Assembly: GCF_900070365.1 (NCBI RefSeq)
Contig: NZ_LN850107.1
Coordinates: forward strand, 1,302,001 to 1,366,000
Direction of reading: 5' to 3'
Source: Alloactinosynnema sp. L-07
GTDB lineage: Bacteria > Actinomycetota > Actinomycetes > Mycobacteriales > Pseudonocardiaceae
Length of the DNA: 64,000 bases
In this document: piece by piece, positions 10,283 through 19,439 of the stretch
Position numbering within the stretch: position 1 is the stretch's first letter
Layout: every line of letters starts with the position of its first letter
The notes under the pieces: generated by a model
Told to the model about the DNA's origin: nothing
The model's input: the letters and a program-made list of their open reading frames with translations, nothing else
The model's database searches: none
Translations under genes and position numbers: made by a program

Positions 10283-11626
10283 TCAGACCAGCGGATACGT
10301 GGCGCGGACGCGGAAGCCGCCGTCGCGGGTGGAACCGGAGGTGAAGGTGCCGCCGAGAAGGCAGGCGCGTTCCTGGAGGCCGAGCAAGCCATGGCCACCT
10401 GACGGGAGACCGGCCGATTGGACGCGGGAAGGCCCGTTGCGGACCTCGACCAGCAGAACCCCCGCGCTCACCTGCACCCGAACCGAAGTAGAAGACCCAG
10501 CCGCGTGCTTGCGCACGTTCGTCAAAGCCTCCTGCACAGTCCGATAAGCCGCCCGTGAAACCGGCGCCGGTAACTGCTCCGGAGAAGCATCCATAGCCAA
10601 CTTCACCGACACATCGCACCCATGAACCAGCGTGCTGATGTCCTCCAGCCCAGGCTGGTAATCGTCCTCATCCCCACCAGACCGCAAAACCCCAACAAGC
10701 TCCCGCAACTCCTCCAAAGTCCGAGTGCTCAAAGCCCGAATAGTCTCCGCAGCCTCACGCGTCTCATCATCGTGAGCCCCGACCTTCAAAGCCCCGGCCT
10801 GCATAGCGATCAGCGTCACCTGGTGAGACACCACGTCATGCATCTCCCGAGCCAGCTTCGCCCGCTCAGCCGACCGAACAGTCTGCGTGTGCAGCCGCTG
10901 TTCCCGCGCACGCGACCGGGCCAGCTGACGGATCCGAGTCGACAGTTCCTGCCGAACCGTGATCAACATCCCGATCGCCACCGGCATCCCGGCCACCAGC
11001 ACACCGTAGATCGCGTCGAGGAAGTGTTCTCGCCAGGTCAGGGCCAAGAACTCCGACCACGGCCACAGGACGAACCGACATAGCCCGACCATCAAGGCGC
11101 CGACCAGTGTTCGCCAATTCAACAAATAGCGCTTGGCCAGGGTGCCCAGGGCGATCATGGCCGCCAGTTGGGCCCAGCCCGCGAAGAAGCCGGGGACGGT
11201 GAGTAGCACCGCCAGGCAGGGGAAGTGTCTGCGCAGGGGCATGGCCAGGACCGCGATCCCGGACAGCCAGATCGAGTAGGTGGGCGCCTCTTCCGGGATG
11301 ACCAGCCAGACGTCGAGGGCCGCGATGATGATGGCGGCGATGTCGGACGCGATACCACGCACGCGCGGGTCCGCCCACAGTGGGGCTAGCCGGGTGGGGA
11401 TGTGGAGACGCTTGCGATGGCCGGATCGGGGCGCGGGAACTGACGCGGTGTCGTGTGGGACGACCGTGTTGGCGACCAGAATGTCACCTCCGCTTACTTG
11501 ACGGCGATCCTCGACGAGTTCGCGCAGCTCAGGATAGTCATGCTCAGCTGCGCGCTGCTCCGGGACGCCCTCCGGGGTTGTAGCATTCTTGCGGTTCGAG
11601 CCCGCGCGGCGGGGTCGGTGTGGCAC
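10283..11626 (-). CDS. NarL-type sensor histidine kinase, no partner regulator nearby
   Basis: Membrane histidine kinase. Hydrophobic segments cover roughly residues 90-235 of the long form. The HisKA_3 dimerisation box LAREMHDVVSHQ carries the phospho-accepting histidine, and a C-terminal HATPase has QEALTNVRKHA and GGHGLLGLQER. Such kinases normally pair with a NarL/LuxR response regulator, but none is adjacent. The start is uncertain. GTG at 11626 gives 447 residues, but the first 48 look non-homologous. The strong GGAGGTGA site near 11490 is followed by ATT (11482) and CTG (11479), with no ATG, GTG or TTG. The 5' end is shared with the divergent pabAB promoter region. The ligand is unknown. 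Confidence 0.85.
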   Translation of the reverse strand: MPHRPRRAGSNRKNATTPEGVPEQRAAEHDYPELRELVEDRRQVSGGDILVANTVVPHDTASVPAPRSGHRKRLHIPTRLAPLWADPRVRGIASDIAAIIIAALDVWLVIPEEAPTYSIWLSGIAVLAMPLRRHFPCLAVLLTVPGFFAGWAQLAAMIALGTLAKRYLLNWRTLVGALMVGLCRFVLWPWSEFLALTWREHFLDAIYGVLVAGMPVAIGMLITVRQELSTRIRQLARSRAREQRLHTQTVRSAERAKLAREMHDVVSHQVTLIAMQAGALKVGAHDDETREAAETIRALSTRTLEELRELVGVLRSGGDEDDYQPGLEDISTLVHGCDVSVKLAMDASPEQLPAPVSRAAYRTVQEALTNVRKHAAGSSTSVRVQVSAGVLLVEVRNGPSRVQSAGLPSGGHGLLGLQERACLLGGTFTSGSTRDGGFRVRATYPLV

Positions 11627-11757
11627 GGATCGCCCTTCTGCCTGCGACCAGACGCAGGTGCTCGTCGCCCAGGAAGACTCTGACCTTGGCTTTCCGGGAC
11701 GGCGGGTCGCACATTTCTGTGCGACAGCAAATCCCGGCCAAGGAGAGGAGGTGGAGG

Positions 11758-13791
11758 GTGCGCACGCTGATCATCGATAACTATGACTCCTTCACCTATA
11801 ACCTCTACCAGGCTTTGGCCTCGATCGAGGGCTCTCGGCCGACAGTCGTCCGAAATGACGAGGACTGGGATCTTGGCGGGCTCGTCGACTTCGACAACGT
11901 GGTCATCTCGCCCGGCCCCGGGCACCCGGCCGTGCACCGCGACATCGGACTCAGCCGGGCCGTGCTGGCCGCCGCGCGGCAGCCGTTGCTCGGGGTGTGT
12001 CTGGGGCACCAGGGCCTCTGCCTCTTGGCGGGCGCCCAGGTCGTGCACGCCCCGGAGGTGCGCCACGGCAGGCTTTCCGAGGTCCACCATGACGGCCGCG
12101 AGTTGTTCGCGGGCATCCCCTCGCCGATGCGGGTCGTGCGCTATCACTCGCTCGCCGTCTCGGAATTGCCCGACGAGCTTGAGGCGACCGCGTGGGCTGA
12201 CGACGGTGTGCTCATGGGGGTACGCCACCGGGAGCGGCCCGCGTGGGGGGTGCAGTTCCACCCGGAGTCGATCTGCACAGAACACGGCGACACGCTGCTG
12301 GCGAACTTCGCCGACCTGACCCGCCGCTGGTGGGCCGAGCACCCGCGCGAGACCGTCGTCGCGGGGCCGGTCCCGGCCGCGCATCATCCGGCCGAGCCCG
12401 CCGGGAAGCAGGTCCATGTCGAGCGCATGACGGTCGCGGTCACCGCCGAAGAGGCGTTTGAGGCACTGTTCACCGGGTCCCAGCACGCGTTCTGGCTGGA
12501 CAGCGCTTCCGGTGGAAGGTTCTCGATCATGGGGGACGCGTCCGGGCCGCTGGCGCGAGTCGCGTCGGCCGACGTGTGGACCGGGCAGGTCACCGTGACC
12601 TCCCAGGCAGGCGTCGAGGTGGTCCAAGACGAGTTCCTCGCCTGGCTTGACGCCGACATCGCCCGGCACCGGGTCGACGCGCCCGAGTTGCCGTTCGACT
12701 TCGCGCTCGGCTGGGTCGGCTACCTCGGCTATGAGCTCAAGGCCGAGTGCGGCGGCGATCGGGTCCACCACGCGCCCGACCCCGACGCGCAGTTCGTCTT
12801 CGCCGACCGGGCGCTGGTGTTCGACCACGAGACCGGGGAGCTGTACCTGCTGGCCTTCGACGAGCCGTGGCCAGCCGAGACCACTGCCCGACTCGCCGTG
12901 CTCAAGCCGCAGGCCCAGCCCGTCGTGCGCGGCGTCCGGGCGGGGCAACTGACACCGCGGCACGACCGGGCCGCCTACCTGGCGATGATCGACGAGTGCC
13001 AGGCCCGCATCGACGACGGCGAGACCTACGAGGTCTGCCTGACGAACATGCTGACCGCGGGCGCCACCGTCGACGTCTGGCAGACCTACCGCTACCTGCG
13101 CCGCGCCAGCCCCGCGCCCTACGGCGCCCTGCTTCGCTTCGGCGACCTGGCCGTGCTGAGCACGTCACCGGAGCGGTTCCTGTCGGTGTCGGCGACCGGC
13201 CAGGTCGAGTCGCGGCCGATCAAAGGCACCCGCCCGCGCGGGCGCACGCCGGAGGAAGACCAAGCCCTCAAGCACGACTTGGCCACCGACGAGAAGGACC
13301 GCGCCGAGAACCTGATGATCGTCGACCTCGTGCGCAACGACCTCGGTGTCTACGCCGAGGTCGGCTCGGTGGTCGTGCCCGCGTTATTCGAGGTCGAGTC
13401 CTACGCGACGGTCCACCAACTGGTGAGCACCGTCCGCGCCCAGTTGGCCGAGGGCGTCTCGGCGGTCCGGTGCGTGCGCGCGGCGTTCCCCGGCGGGTCG
13501 ATGACGGGTGCGCCGAAGATCCGCACGATGGAGATCATCGACCAGCTCGAACGCGGCCCACGCGGCGTCTATTCGGGTGTGCTGGGCTATTTCTCCCTGA
13601 CCGGCGCGGCGAACCTGGGCATGGTCATCCGAACGCTGGTGACCCGGCCGGGCGAGGTGTCGTTCGGGGTCGGCGGCGCGGTCATCGCCCTGTCGGACCC
13701 GGCGGGGGAGTACGAGGAGACCGCTGTGAAGGCCACCGCGATGCTCGCGCTCCTCGACGCCGACTTCCCGGACCGGGTGCGCACGGGCTGA
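11758..13791 (+). CDS. pabAB: Fused aminodeoxychorismate synthase PabAB
   Basis: 677-residue fusion that converts chorismate and glutamine to 4-amino-4-deoxychorismate, the step before p-aminobenzoate. Residues 1-190 are a class I glutamine amidotransferase (IIDNYDSFTYNL, nucleophile in GVCLGHQG, HPES late in the domain). The remainder is the PabB chorismate-binding domain (PIKGTRPRGRT, DRAENLMIVDLVRNDL, GGSMTGAPK). GTG at 11758 was chosen because AGGAGAGGAGG lies just upstream and because VRTLIIDNYDSF begins the family alignment. Fused PabAB enzymes are common in actinomycetes and may serve folate or antibiotic pathways. No biosynthetic neighbours are seen, so folate is likelier. Anthranilate synthase is the nearest alternative. 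Confidence 0.9.
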   Translation: MRTLIIDNYDSFTYNLYQALASIEGSRPTVVRNDEDWDLGGLVDFDNVVISPGPGHPAVHRDIGLSRAVLAAARQPLLGVCLGHQGLCLLAGAQVVHAPEVRHGRLSEVHHDGRELFAGIPSPMRVVRYHSLAVSELPDELEATAWADDGVLMGVRHRERPAWGVQFHPESICTEHGDTLLANFADLTRRWWAEHPRETVVAGPVPAAHHPAEPAGKQVHVERMTVAVTAEEAFEALFTGSQHAFWLDSASGGRFSIMGDASGPLARVASADVWTGQVTVTSQAGVEVVQDEFLAWLDADIARHRVDAPELPFDFALGWVGYLGYELKAECGGDRVHHAPDPDAQFVFADRALVFDHETGELYLLAFDEPWPAETTARLAVLKPQAQPVVRGVRAGQLTPRHDRAAYLAMIDECQARIDDGETYEVCLTNMLTAGATVDVWQTYRYLRRASPAPYGALLRFGDLAVLSTSPERFLSVSATGQVESRPIKGTRPRGRTPEEDQALKHDLATDEKDRAENLMIVDLVRNDLGVYAEVGSVVVPALFEVESYATVHQLVSTVRAQLAEGVSAVRCVRAAFPGGSMTGAPKIRTMEIIDQLERGPRGVYSGVLGYFSLTGAANLGMVIRTLVTRPGEVSFGVGGAVIALSDPAGEYEETAVKATAMLALLDADFPDRVRTG

Positions 13792-13855
13792 GCGTTCCAC
13801 CAGGCGTCACCCGGTGGCCATGGTCAGTCCCCTTCCAGTTGCCACCATCGCGACC

Positions 13856-15895
13856 ATGACCAGATCCTTAGCGCGCGCAGGAGCGGCGGCCATCGCCGTG
13901 CTCGCCTGCGTCACCACCCCCGGCGCGGCGACCGCCGCCCCGCAGCACCACCGCGAGTTCGACCTGCAGGCCCACCGCGGCGGGCTCGGCCCGCGCGTCG
14001 AGAGCAGCCTCAACTCCTTCGGCAACGCGCTGCGGCTGGGGGTGACCACGCTCGAACTCGACGTCCAGATCACCGAGGACGGCCAGGCGATGGTCACCCA
14101 CGACCGCAAGGTCGACGCCCGCAAGTGCCGCGACACCGCGCCCGCGACCGCCGGGGACCCCGAGTTCCCCTACGTGGGCAAGTTCGTCCACACGCTGACC
14201 TTCACGCAGGTGCGCACGCTGGACTGCGGCTCCGTCGGCCTGGCCGACGGCCCCGGCCAGATCCTCGCCCCCGGCGCCAAGATGCCGCTGCTGCGAGAGG
14301 TGTTCGCGCTGGTCGAGCGCTACGACGCCAAGGACGTGCGGTTCAACATCGAGACCAAGGTCGAGGCGGGCGCCCCCGAGCAGACCGCCCCGCGTGAGCA
14401 GTTCGTCCAGATCACCACGCGTGAGATCGCGGCGGCGGGCCTGGAGCGCCGGGTCAGCATCCAGAGCTTCGACTGGGGCACGCTGATGCGGGTGCGCGAG
14501 GTCGCGCCTCGGCTGCCGCTGGTCGCGCTGACGAACTACGACTTCCTGCAGACCGGGAAGCCGGGCGCGTCGCCGTGGCTGGGCGGCATCGACATCGACG
14601 ACTTCGGCGGGGACCCGATCGCGGCCATCAAGTCCTTCGGTGTCAAGGCGTTCTCCCCGGTGCACGGGTTCCCGCAGGGCGGCTCGGTGGTCGACCCCAC
14701 TTACCGGCCCTACGTGACCAAGGAGATGGTCGACCACGCGCACCGCAACGGCATCAAGGTCATCCCGTGGACGGTCAACGACCTGCCGACGATGGGCAAG
14801 CTCATCGATGACGGCGTCGACGGCCTGATCACCGACTACCCGGACCGCCTGCGCGCCATGCTCGCCCAGCGCGGCTTCAAGCTGCCCCGCGGCTACGCCT
14901 CACCGCTGGACATCCAGGGCCACCGCGGCGCCCGCGCCGTGCGGCCGGAGAACACGCTGGCCGCCTTCCGCTACGCGCTGGCCAACCCCGATGTGTCCAC
15001 TTTGGAGCTTGACACGGGCGTCACCGAGGACGGCAAGGTCGTGGTGATCCACGACCGGACCGTCAACGGCTCGCACTGCGTCGACACCGCCCCCGTCACC
15101 GCGGGCGACCCGGAGTTCCCGTATGTCGGCAAGCGCGTGCGTGACCTGACGCTGGCGCAGCTCAAGACCATCGATTGCGGCTCCAAGACGCTGCCCGACT
15201 TCCCCAAGCAGCAGGCCGCCCCCGGTGAGCGCGTCCCGACCCTGGGCGAGGTGTTCGACGTGGTGCGCGCCAGCGGCCGCACCGACATCGGGCTCAACAT
15301 CGAGACCAAGATCAGCCCGACGGCCGACGACACCGCGCCGTACGAGGAGTTCACCCGCAAGGTCGTCGGCGAGATCGGCCGCGCGGGCTTCGCCAAGCGC
15401 AGCACGCTGCAGTCCTTCGACTGGCGCACGATCATGCTGGCGCGCAAGCTCGACCCGCGCCTGAAGACGGTCGCGCTGGTGTGGCAGTACGGCCCGGCCG
15501 AGTGCGCGGCCCTGGCCGACGAGTGCTCGCTGCAGGCGGCCTACGGCGACCCGTCGGTCAAGAGCCCGTGGACCGGCGGCCTGGACTGGTGGAAGCACCA
15601 GGACCTGGCCAAGCTCGTCCGCCAGTCGGGCGCCACCACGGTGTCCTCGAACTGGCAGGTGCACGACCCGGCCCAACCGACCGTGGTCAACAGCGACTGG
15701 TACCTGCGCCAGAGCCCGGCGTACTACCACGGCCCGGATGTGAAGACCTTGCGGCGCAAGGGACTCAAGGTCGTCCCGTACACCGTCAACGACGAGCCCA
15801 CGATGCAGCGCGTCATCGACCTCGGTGTCGACGGCGTGATCAGCGACGACCCGGACCTGCTGATCAAGGTCGCCATCCGCAACGGCCTGAGGTAG
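13856..15895 (+). CDS. Secreted tandem-domain glycerophosphodiester phosphodiesterase
   Basis: Exported protein of about 679 residues with two GDPD domains in a row. A signal peptide (AGAAAIAVLACVTTPG, cleavage after ATAA) precedes domain 1 (about residues 35-330). Domain 2 spans about 350-675. Each domain repeats the catalytic pattern HRG, LELDVQ or LELDTG, then HDR, and FNIETK or LNIETK. GDPDs release glycerol-3-phosphate from deacylated phospholipids or teichoic-acid fragments. Both domains retain the metal-binding residues, so both may be active. The start ATG at 13856 gives a standard signal peptide. An in-frame ATG at 13814 would add 14 residues. A bidirectional terminator follows. Confidence 0.87.
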   Translation: MTRSLARAGAAAIAVLACVTTPGAATAAPQHHREFDLQAHRGGLGPRVESSLNSFGNALRLGVTTLELDVQITEDGQAMVTHDRKVDARKCRDTAPATAGDPEFPYVGKFVHTLTFTQVRTLDCGSVGLADGPGQILAPGAKMPLLREVFALVERYDAKDVRFNIETKVEAGAPEQTAPREQFVQITTREIAAAGLERRVSIQSFDWGTLMRVREVAPRLPLVALTNYDFLQTGKPGASPWLGGIDIDDFGGDPIAAIKSFGVKAFSPVHGFPQGGSVVDPTYRPYVTKEMVDHAHRNGIKVIPWTVNDLPTMGKLIDDGVDGLITDYPDRLRAMLAQRGFKLPRGYASPLDIQGHRGARAVRPENTLAAFRYALANPDVSTLELDTGVTEDGKVVVIHDRTVNGSHCVDTAPVTAGDPEFPYVGKRVRDLTLAQLKTIDCGSKTLPDFPKQQAAPGERVPTLGEVFDVVRASGRTDIGLNIETKISPTADDTAPYEEFTRKVVGEIGRAGFAKRSTLQSFDWRTIMLARKLDPRLKTVALVWQYGPAECAALADECSLQAAYGDPSVKSPWTGGLDWWKHQDLAKLVRQSGATTVSSNWQVHDPAQPTVVNSDWYLRQSPAYYHGPDVKTLRRKGLKVVPYTVNDEPTMQRVIDLGVDGVISDDPDLLIKVAIRNGLR

Positions 15896-15899
15896 CAGG

Positions 15900-15936
15900 C
15901 GAGGTCTCCCACCGCCGAGAACGGTGGGAGACCTCG
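15900..15936. terminator. Bidirectional terminator
   Basis: A perfect 15-bp inverted repeat (15900-15914 with 15922-15936, loop CCGAGAA) lies between the convergent GDPD and pgl stops. Confidence 0.8.
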
Positions 15937-15938
15937 GC

Positions 15939-16718
15939 TCAGGACAGCGGGGGAGCGAACACGTTCGGCAGCTTCGCCGCGGCGGGCTTGTCGAGCAGCC
16001 ACAGGGTGCGGCGGGCACCGCGGGCGCCCGCCGCCGGGAGTTGGACCTCGCCCGCGCCGCCGAGGGCCATGGCGACGGCCGCGGCCTTGGCGTCGCCCGC
16101 GGTCACCATCCAGACCTCGGCCGACTGTCGGGTGGTGGCCAGGGTCATGCTGATCCGGGTGGGCGGGGGCTTGGGGCAGTTGCGCACCGCGACCACCGTC
16201 CGCTCGGTCTCATACACCGCGGGCGAACCGGGGAACACCGACAGCGTGTGCCCCTCCTCGCCCAATCCGAGCAGGCAGACGTCGAAGGTCGGCACGGGGC
16301 CGTGGTCCTCCGGGCCCGCCTTGCCCGCCAGCAGATCGGCGTAGTCCGCCGCCGCCGCTTCCGGGTCGTTGCCGAAGCGGCCGTCGGAGGGGGCCATCGC
16401 GAAGACCCTGTCCGGCGACACCGGCACGTGGTCGAGCAGTGCCGCGCGGGCCTGCGTCTCGTTGCGGTCGGGGTGGCCCGATGGCAGGAAACGCTCGTCG
16501 CCCCAATAGAAGTCGAGTCGACTCCAGTCGATGGCGTCGCGGGCGGGGGCGGCGCGCAGCTGTTCGAGCACACTGATGCCGGTGCCGCCGCCGGTCAGCA
16601 CGACCGACGCGTAGCCGCGCGCGGCCTGGACGTCGACCAGGCGGGTGACGAGGCGGGCCGCGGTGGCGGCCGCGAGTAAACCGGGGGCCGGGTAGACGAC
16701 GACCTGGGGGCGACTCAT
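15939..16718 (-). CDS. pgl: 6-phosphogluconolactonase
   Basis: 259-residue lactonase of the DevB/SOL family, which hydrolyses 6-phosphogluconolactone in the oxidative pentose phosphate pathway. Visible are the SIS-like start LTGGGTGISVLEQL, the family signature FYWGDERFLP, and LLGLGEEGHTLSVFPGSPA. Family members usually read GxGxDGHxAS here, so the EEGHTLS variant is slightly unusual. The ATG overlaps the opcA stop (ATGA), so it is the last gene of tkt-tal-pgi-zwf-opcA-pgl. It ends just before a bidirectional terminator. Confidence 0.93.
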   Translation of the reverse strand: MSRPQVVVYPAPGLLAAATAARLVTRLVDVQAARGYASVVLTGGGTGISVLEQLRAAPARDAIDWSRLDFYWGDERFLPSGHPDRNETQARAALLDHVPVSPDRVFAMAPSDGRFGNDPEAAAADYADLLAGKAGPEDHGPVPTFDVCLLGLGEEGHTLSVFPGSPAVYETERTVVAVRNCPKPPPTRISMTLATTRQSAEVWMVTAGDAKAAAVAMALGGAGEVQLPAAGARGARRTLWLLDKPAAAKLPNVFAPPLS

Positions 16719-17836
16719 GACGCCGCCTTCGCGCGCGCGGGCTTGGCCTTCGCCGCCGCCGCCGTTTTCGCGCCCGTCGCCTTGGCGGTGGCCGACTTCG
16801 CGGTGGTCTTGGCCGCGGTGGTCTTCGCCGCGCTGGGCTTGGGCGTGCTGGGATTGGGTGATGCCTTCGCCGGTGCCCGCTTCGCCGCCGGTTTGTCCTG
16901 GGTCGCCGCCGGGGTCCGGCCGCGGGTGATCTTCGCCAGGCCCCTGAGGGTGGCCTCGTAGATCTCGTCCGGGTCGAGCCTGCGCAACTCCTCCGACAGG
17001 CAGTCGCGGACCTCGCGGCGCTGCAGCGCCACCCGGCGCGCGGGCTGGCCGGGCTGGTTGAGGGTGCCGACCTTGCCGTCCGGCCGGTTCAGCACCACCT
17101 TCCCCGACCGCCGCTCCAGCTCCACGTGCACGATGCCCTCGCCGGCGGCCGCCTTGACCCGCGTGACCGGCACCTTCAGGAACGTCGCCAGCCACGCCGC
17201 CAGCAGGTCCGTCGACGGCGAGCTCGCCGCGCCGCTGACCATGGCGGCGGTGACCTTCTCGTACGGCGGCAGGTCGAGCGAGGCCGCCAGCACGGCCCGC
17301 CACAGGGTCAGCCTGGTCCACGCCAGGTCGGTGTCGCCCGCGGTGTACTGCTTCTGCCGGATCTCCAGCGCCCGGTTCGGGTTGCGGTCGGTGGCCGAGT
17401 CGGTGATGCGGCGCTGCGCGAGTCGGCCGATCGGGTCGTCCGACGGCTTGGCGGGCGCCTCGAACGGCCACCACGCCACGACCGGGGCGTCGGGCAGCAG
17501 CAGCGGGATCACACAGCTGGCGCCCTCCTCGGCCAACGGGCCGTAGAGCCGCAGCACGATCACCTCGCTGGCGCCCGCGTCGCCGCCGACGCGGATCTGC
17601 GCGTCGAGGCGCGCGGCGGCCTTGCGGGCGCCGCGCGCCACCACGATCACCCGGCACGGGTGTTCGCGGCTGGCGTCGTTGGCCGCGTCGATGGCGTCCT
17701 CGGTGCGCTCGCCGTCATCGGTGACGATCACCAGCGTCAGCACCCGGCCCAGGGTGGTCGCGCCACCCTGCTCGCGCATGTGCACGAGTTTGGTGTTGAC
17801 CTGGGAGGTCGTCGTCGAGGGCAGGTCGATGATCAA
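16715..17836 (-). CDS. opcA: Glucose-6-phosphate dehydrogenase assembly protein OpcA
   Basis: 373-residue OpcA, an allosteric and assembly partner of glucose-6-phosphate dehydrogenase in actinobacteria and cyanobacteria. The N-terminal and core motifs (LVIVTDD, CRVIVVARG, VVAWWPFEAP) are standard. The last 60-65 residues form a lysine/alanine-rich, proline-containing tail (repeats such as AAKTTAAKTT) beyond the usual end. It looks like a disordered basic tail that could bind nucleic acid or acidic polymers. The start is TTG at 17836, 5 bases after GGAGG. A direct repeat shared with the end of zwf is listed separately. Confidence 0.93.
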   Translation of the reverse strand: MIIDLPSTTTSQVNTKLVHMREQGGATTLGRVLTLVIVTDDGERTEDAIDAANDASREHPCRVIVVARGARKAAARLDAQIRVGGDAGASEVIVLRLYGPLAEEGASCVIPLLLPDAPVVAWWPFEAPAKPSDDPIGRLAQRRITDSATDRNPNRALEIRQKQYTAGDTDLAWTRLTLWRAVLAASLDLPPYEKVTAAMVSGAASSPSTDLLAAWLATFLKVPVTRVKAAAGEGIVHVELERRSGKVVLNRPDGKVGTLNQPGQPARRVALQRREVRDCLSEELRRLDPDEIYEATLRGLAKITRGRTPAATQDKPAAKRAPAKASPNPSTPKPSAAKTTAAKTTAKSATAKATGAKTAAAAKAKPARAKAAS

Positions 17837-17920
17837 GGCCGCCTCCTGCGTTCTTGCGGGACACCCGCACCCGGTCGGCGTCCTTGGTCGGGAAAGCGAT
17901 TGTCGATCAAGGCCGCCTCC
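17831..17920. repeat. 16-bp direct repeat flanking a 58-bp spacer at the zwf/opcA junction
   Basis: GATCAAGGCCGCCTCC occurs at 17831-17846 and again at 17905-17920. The first copy (in genome coordinates) holds the opcA ribosome site and TTG start. The second holds the last codons and stop of zwf. If the copies are collapsed, the opcA TTG would overlap the zwf TGA, which is the tight spacing seen elsewhere in this operon. Confidence 0.85.
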
Positions 17921-19439
17921 AGTGGCGTCCGGTCCGGGAGAGCATCTTGTCGGCCGAGTGCGGCCCCCACGTGCCCGCCGGATAGCCCTCCGGCTTGCCC
18001 GCGGTCTTCCAGTACTTGAGGACCGGCTCCAGGATCTGCCAGGACAGCTCGACTTCCTGGTTGACCGGGAACAGTGACGGCTCGCCGAGCAGCACGTCGA
18101 GGATCAGCCGCTCGTAGGCCTCGGGGGAGGACTCGGTGAACGCGTGGCCGTAGGAGAAGTCCATCGAGACGTCGCGGACCTCCATGGTGGTCCCCGGCAC
18201 CTTCGAGCCGAACCGCATCGTCACGCCCTCGTCCGGCTGCACCCGCACGACCAGGGCGTTCTGCCCCAGTTCCTCGGTGGACGTGTCGTCGAACGGCAGG
18301 TGCGGCGCGCGCTTGAACACCACGGCGATCTCGGTGACCCGCCGCCCGAGCCGCTTGCCGGTGCGCAGGTAGAACGGCACCCCGGCCCAGCGGCGCGTGT
18401 TCACCTCCAGGGTGATCGCGGCGTAGGTTTCGGTGGTCGAGGTCTTGGCGAACCCCTCCTCCTGGAGCAGGCCGAGCACCTTCTGCCCGCCCTGCCAGCC
18501 GCCGAGGTACTGCCCGCGCGCGGTGGTCTCGCCGAACGGGCCGACCGCCTTGGTCGCCTCCAGGATCTTGATCTTCTCCGTGCGCAGCGCGCTCGGGTTG
18601 AACGAGACGGGCTCTTCCATCGCGGTCAGCGCGAGCAGTTGCAGCAGGTGGTTCTGGATGACGTCGCGGGCGGCGCCGATGCCGTCGTAATAGCCCGCGC
18701 GCCCACCGAGGCCGATGTCCTCGGCCATGGTGATCTGCACGTGGTCGACGTAGTTGGCGTTCCAGATCGGCTCGAACAGCTGGTTGGCGAAGCGCAGCGC
18801 CAACAGGTTCTGCACGGTCTCCTTGCCGAGGTAGTGGTCGATGCGGAACACCGACTCCTCGGGGAAGACCTCGTTGACGACCTTGTTCAGCGCCACCGCG
18901 GAGGCCAAGTCGTGCCCGAACGGCTTCTCGATGACCACCCGCCGCCACTGCTCCGGCGACTCGGGTGTGGCCAGGCCGGAGCGGGCGAGCTGCTTGGTGA
19001 CGATGGGGAAGGCGCCCGGCGGGATGGAGAAGTAGAAGGCGTGGTTGCCGCCGGTGCCGCGGTCCTCGTCGAGTTCCTTGATCGTCGCGGTCAGGTTGTC
19101 GAAGGACGCGTCGTCGTCGAAGGTGCCCGGCACGAACCGGAAGCCCTCGGCCAGCCGGTCCCACACCGCCTCCCGGAACGGAGTGCGCGCGTACTGCTTG
19201 ACCGCCTCGTAGACGACCTGCCCGAAGTCCTGGTTCGCCCAGTCGCGGCGGGCGAAGCCGACCAGGGAGAAGCCCGGCGGCAGCAGACCGCGGTTGGCCA
19301 GGTCGTAGATCGCGGGCATCAGCTTCTTGCGCGACAGGTCACCGGTGACGCCGAAGATCACCAGGCCGCACGGCCCGGCGATGCGCGGCAGCCGCTTGTC
19401 CCGCTCGTCGCGCAGCGGGTTTGTCCACATCCGGGTCAC
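17907..19439 (-). CDS. zwf: Glucose-6-phosphate 1-dehydrogenase
   Basis: 510-residue NADP-linked dehydrogenase, the entry step of the pentose phosphate pathway. GVTGDLSRKKL near residue 35 is the coenzyme-binding loop. The substrate-binding RIDHYLGKETVQN and EKPFGHD are canonical. The N-terminus (NPLRDERDKRLPRIAGPCGLV) is the actinobacterial Zwf2 type. GTG at 19439 overlaps the pgi stop (GTGA). An ATG three codons later at 19430 is an alternative. The end lies in the direct repeat shared with opcA. Confidence 0.95.
   Translation of the reverse strand: MTRMWTNPLRDERDKRLPRIAGPCGLVIFGVTGDLSRKKLMPAIYDLANRGLLPPGFSLVGFARRDWANQDFGQVVYEAVKQYARTPFREAVWDRLAEGFRFVPGTFDDDASFDNLTATIKELDEDRGTGGNHAFYFSIPPGAFPIVTKQLARSGLATPESPEQWRRVVIEKPFGHDLASAVALNKVVNEVFPEESVFRIDHYLGKETVQNLLALRFANQLFEPIWNANYVDHVQITMAEDIGLGGRAGYYDGIGAARDVIQNHLLQLLALTAMEEPVSFNPSALRTEKIKILEATKAVGPFGETTARGQYLGGWQGGQKVLGLLQEEGFAKTSTTETYAAITLEVNTRRWAGVPFYLRTGKRLGRRVTEIAVVFKRAPHLPFDDTSTEELGQNALVVRVQPDEGVTMRFGSKVPGTTMEVRDVSMDFSYGHAFTESSPEAYERLILDVLLGEPSLFPVNQEVELSWQILEPVLKYWKTAGKPEGYPAGTWGPHSADKMLSRTGRHWRRP

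Noticed and set aside
11758..13791. Antibiotic (chloramphenicol-type) biosynthesis gene cluster around pabAB
   Set aside because: No PapA/B/C-type, halogenase or NRPS neighbours; the flanks are a kinase and a phosphodiesterase.
16718..17657. Single long fusion of OpcA and 6-phosphogluconolactonase
   Set aside because: An open frame extends upstream of pgl but is out of phase with opcA. The ATGA overlap and family start place pgl at 16718.
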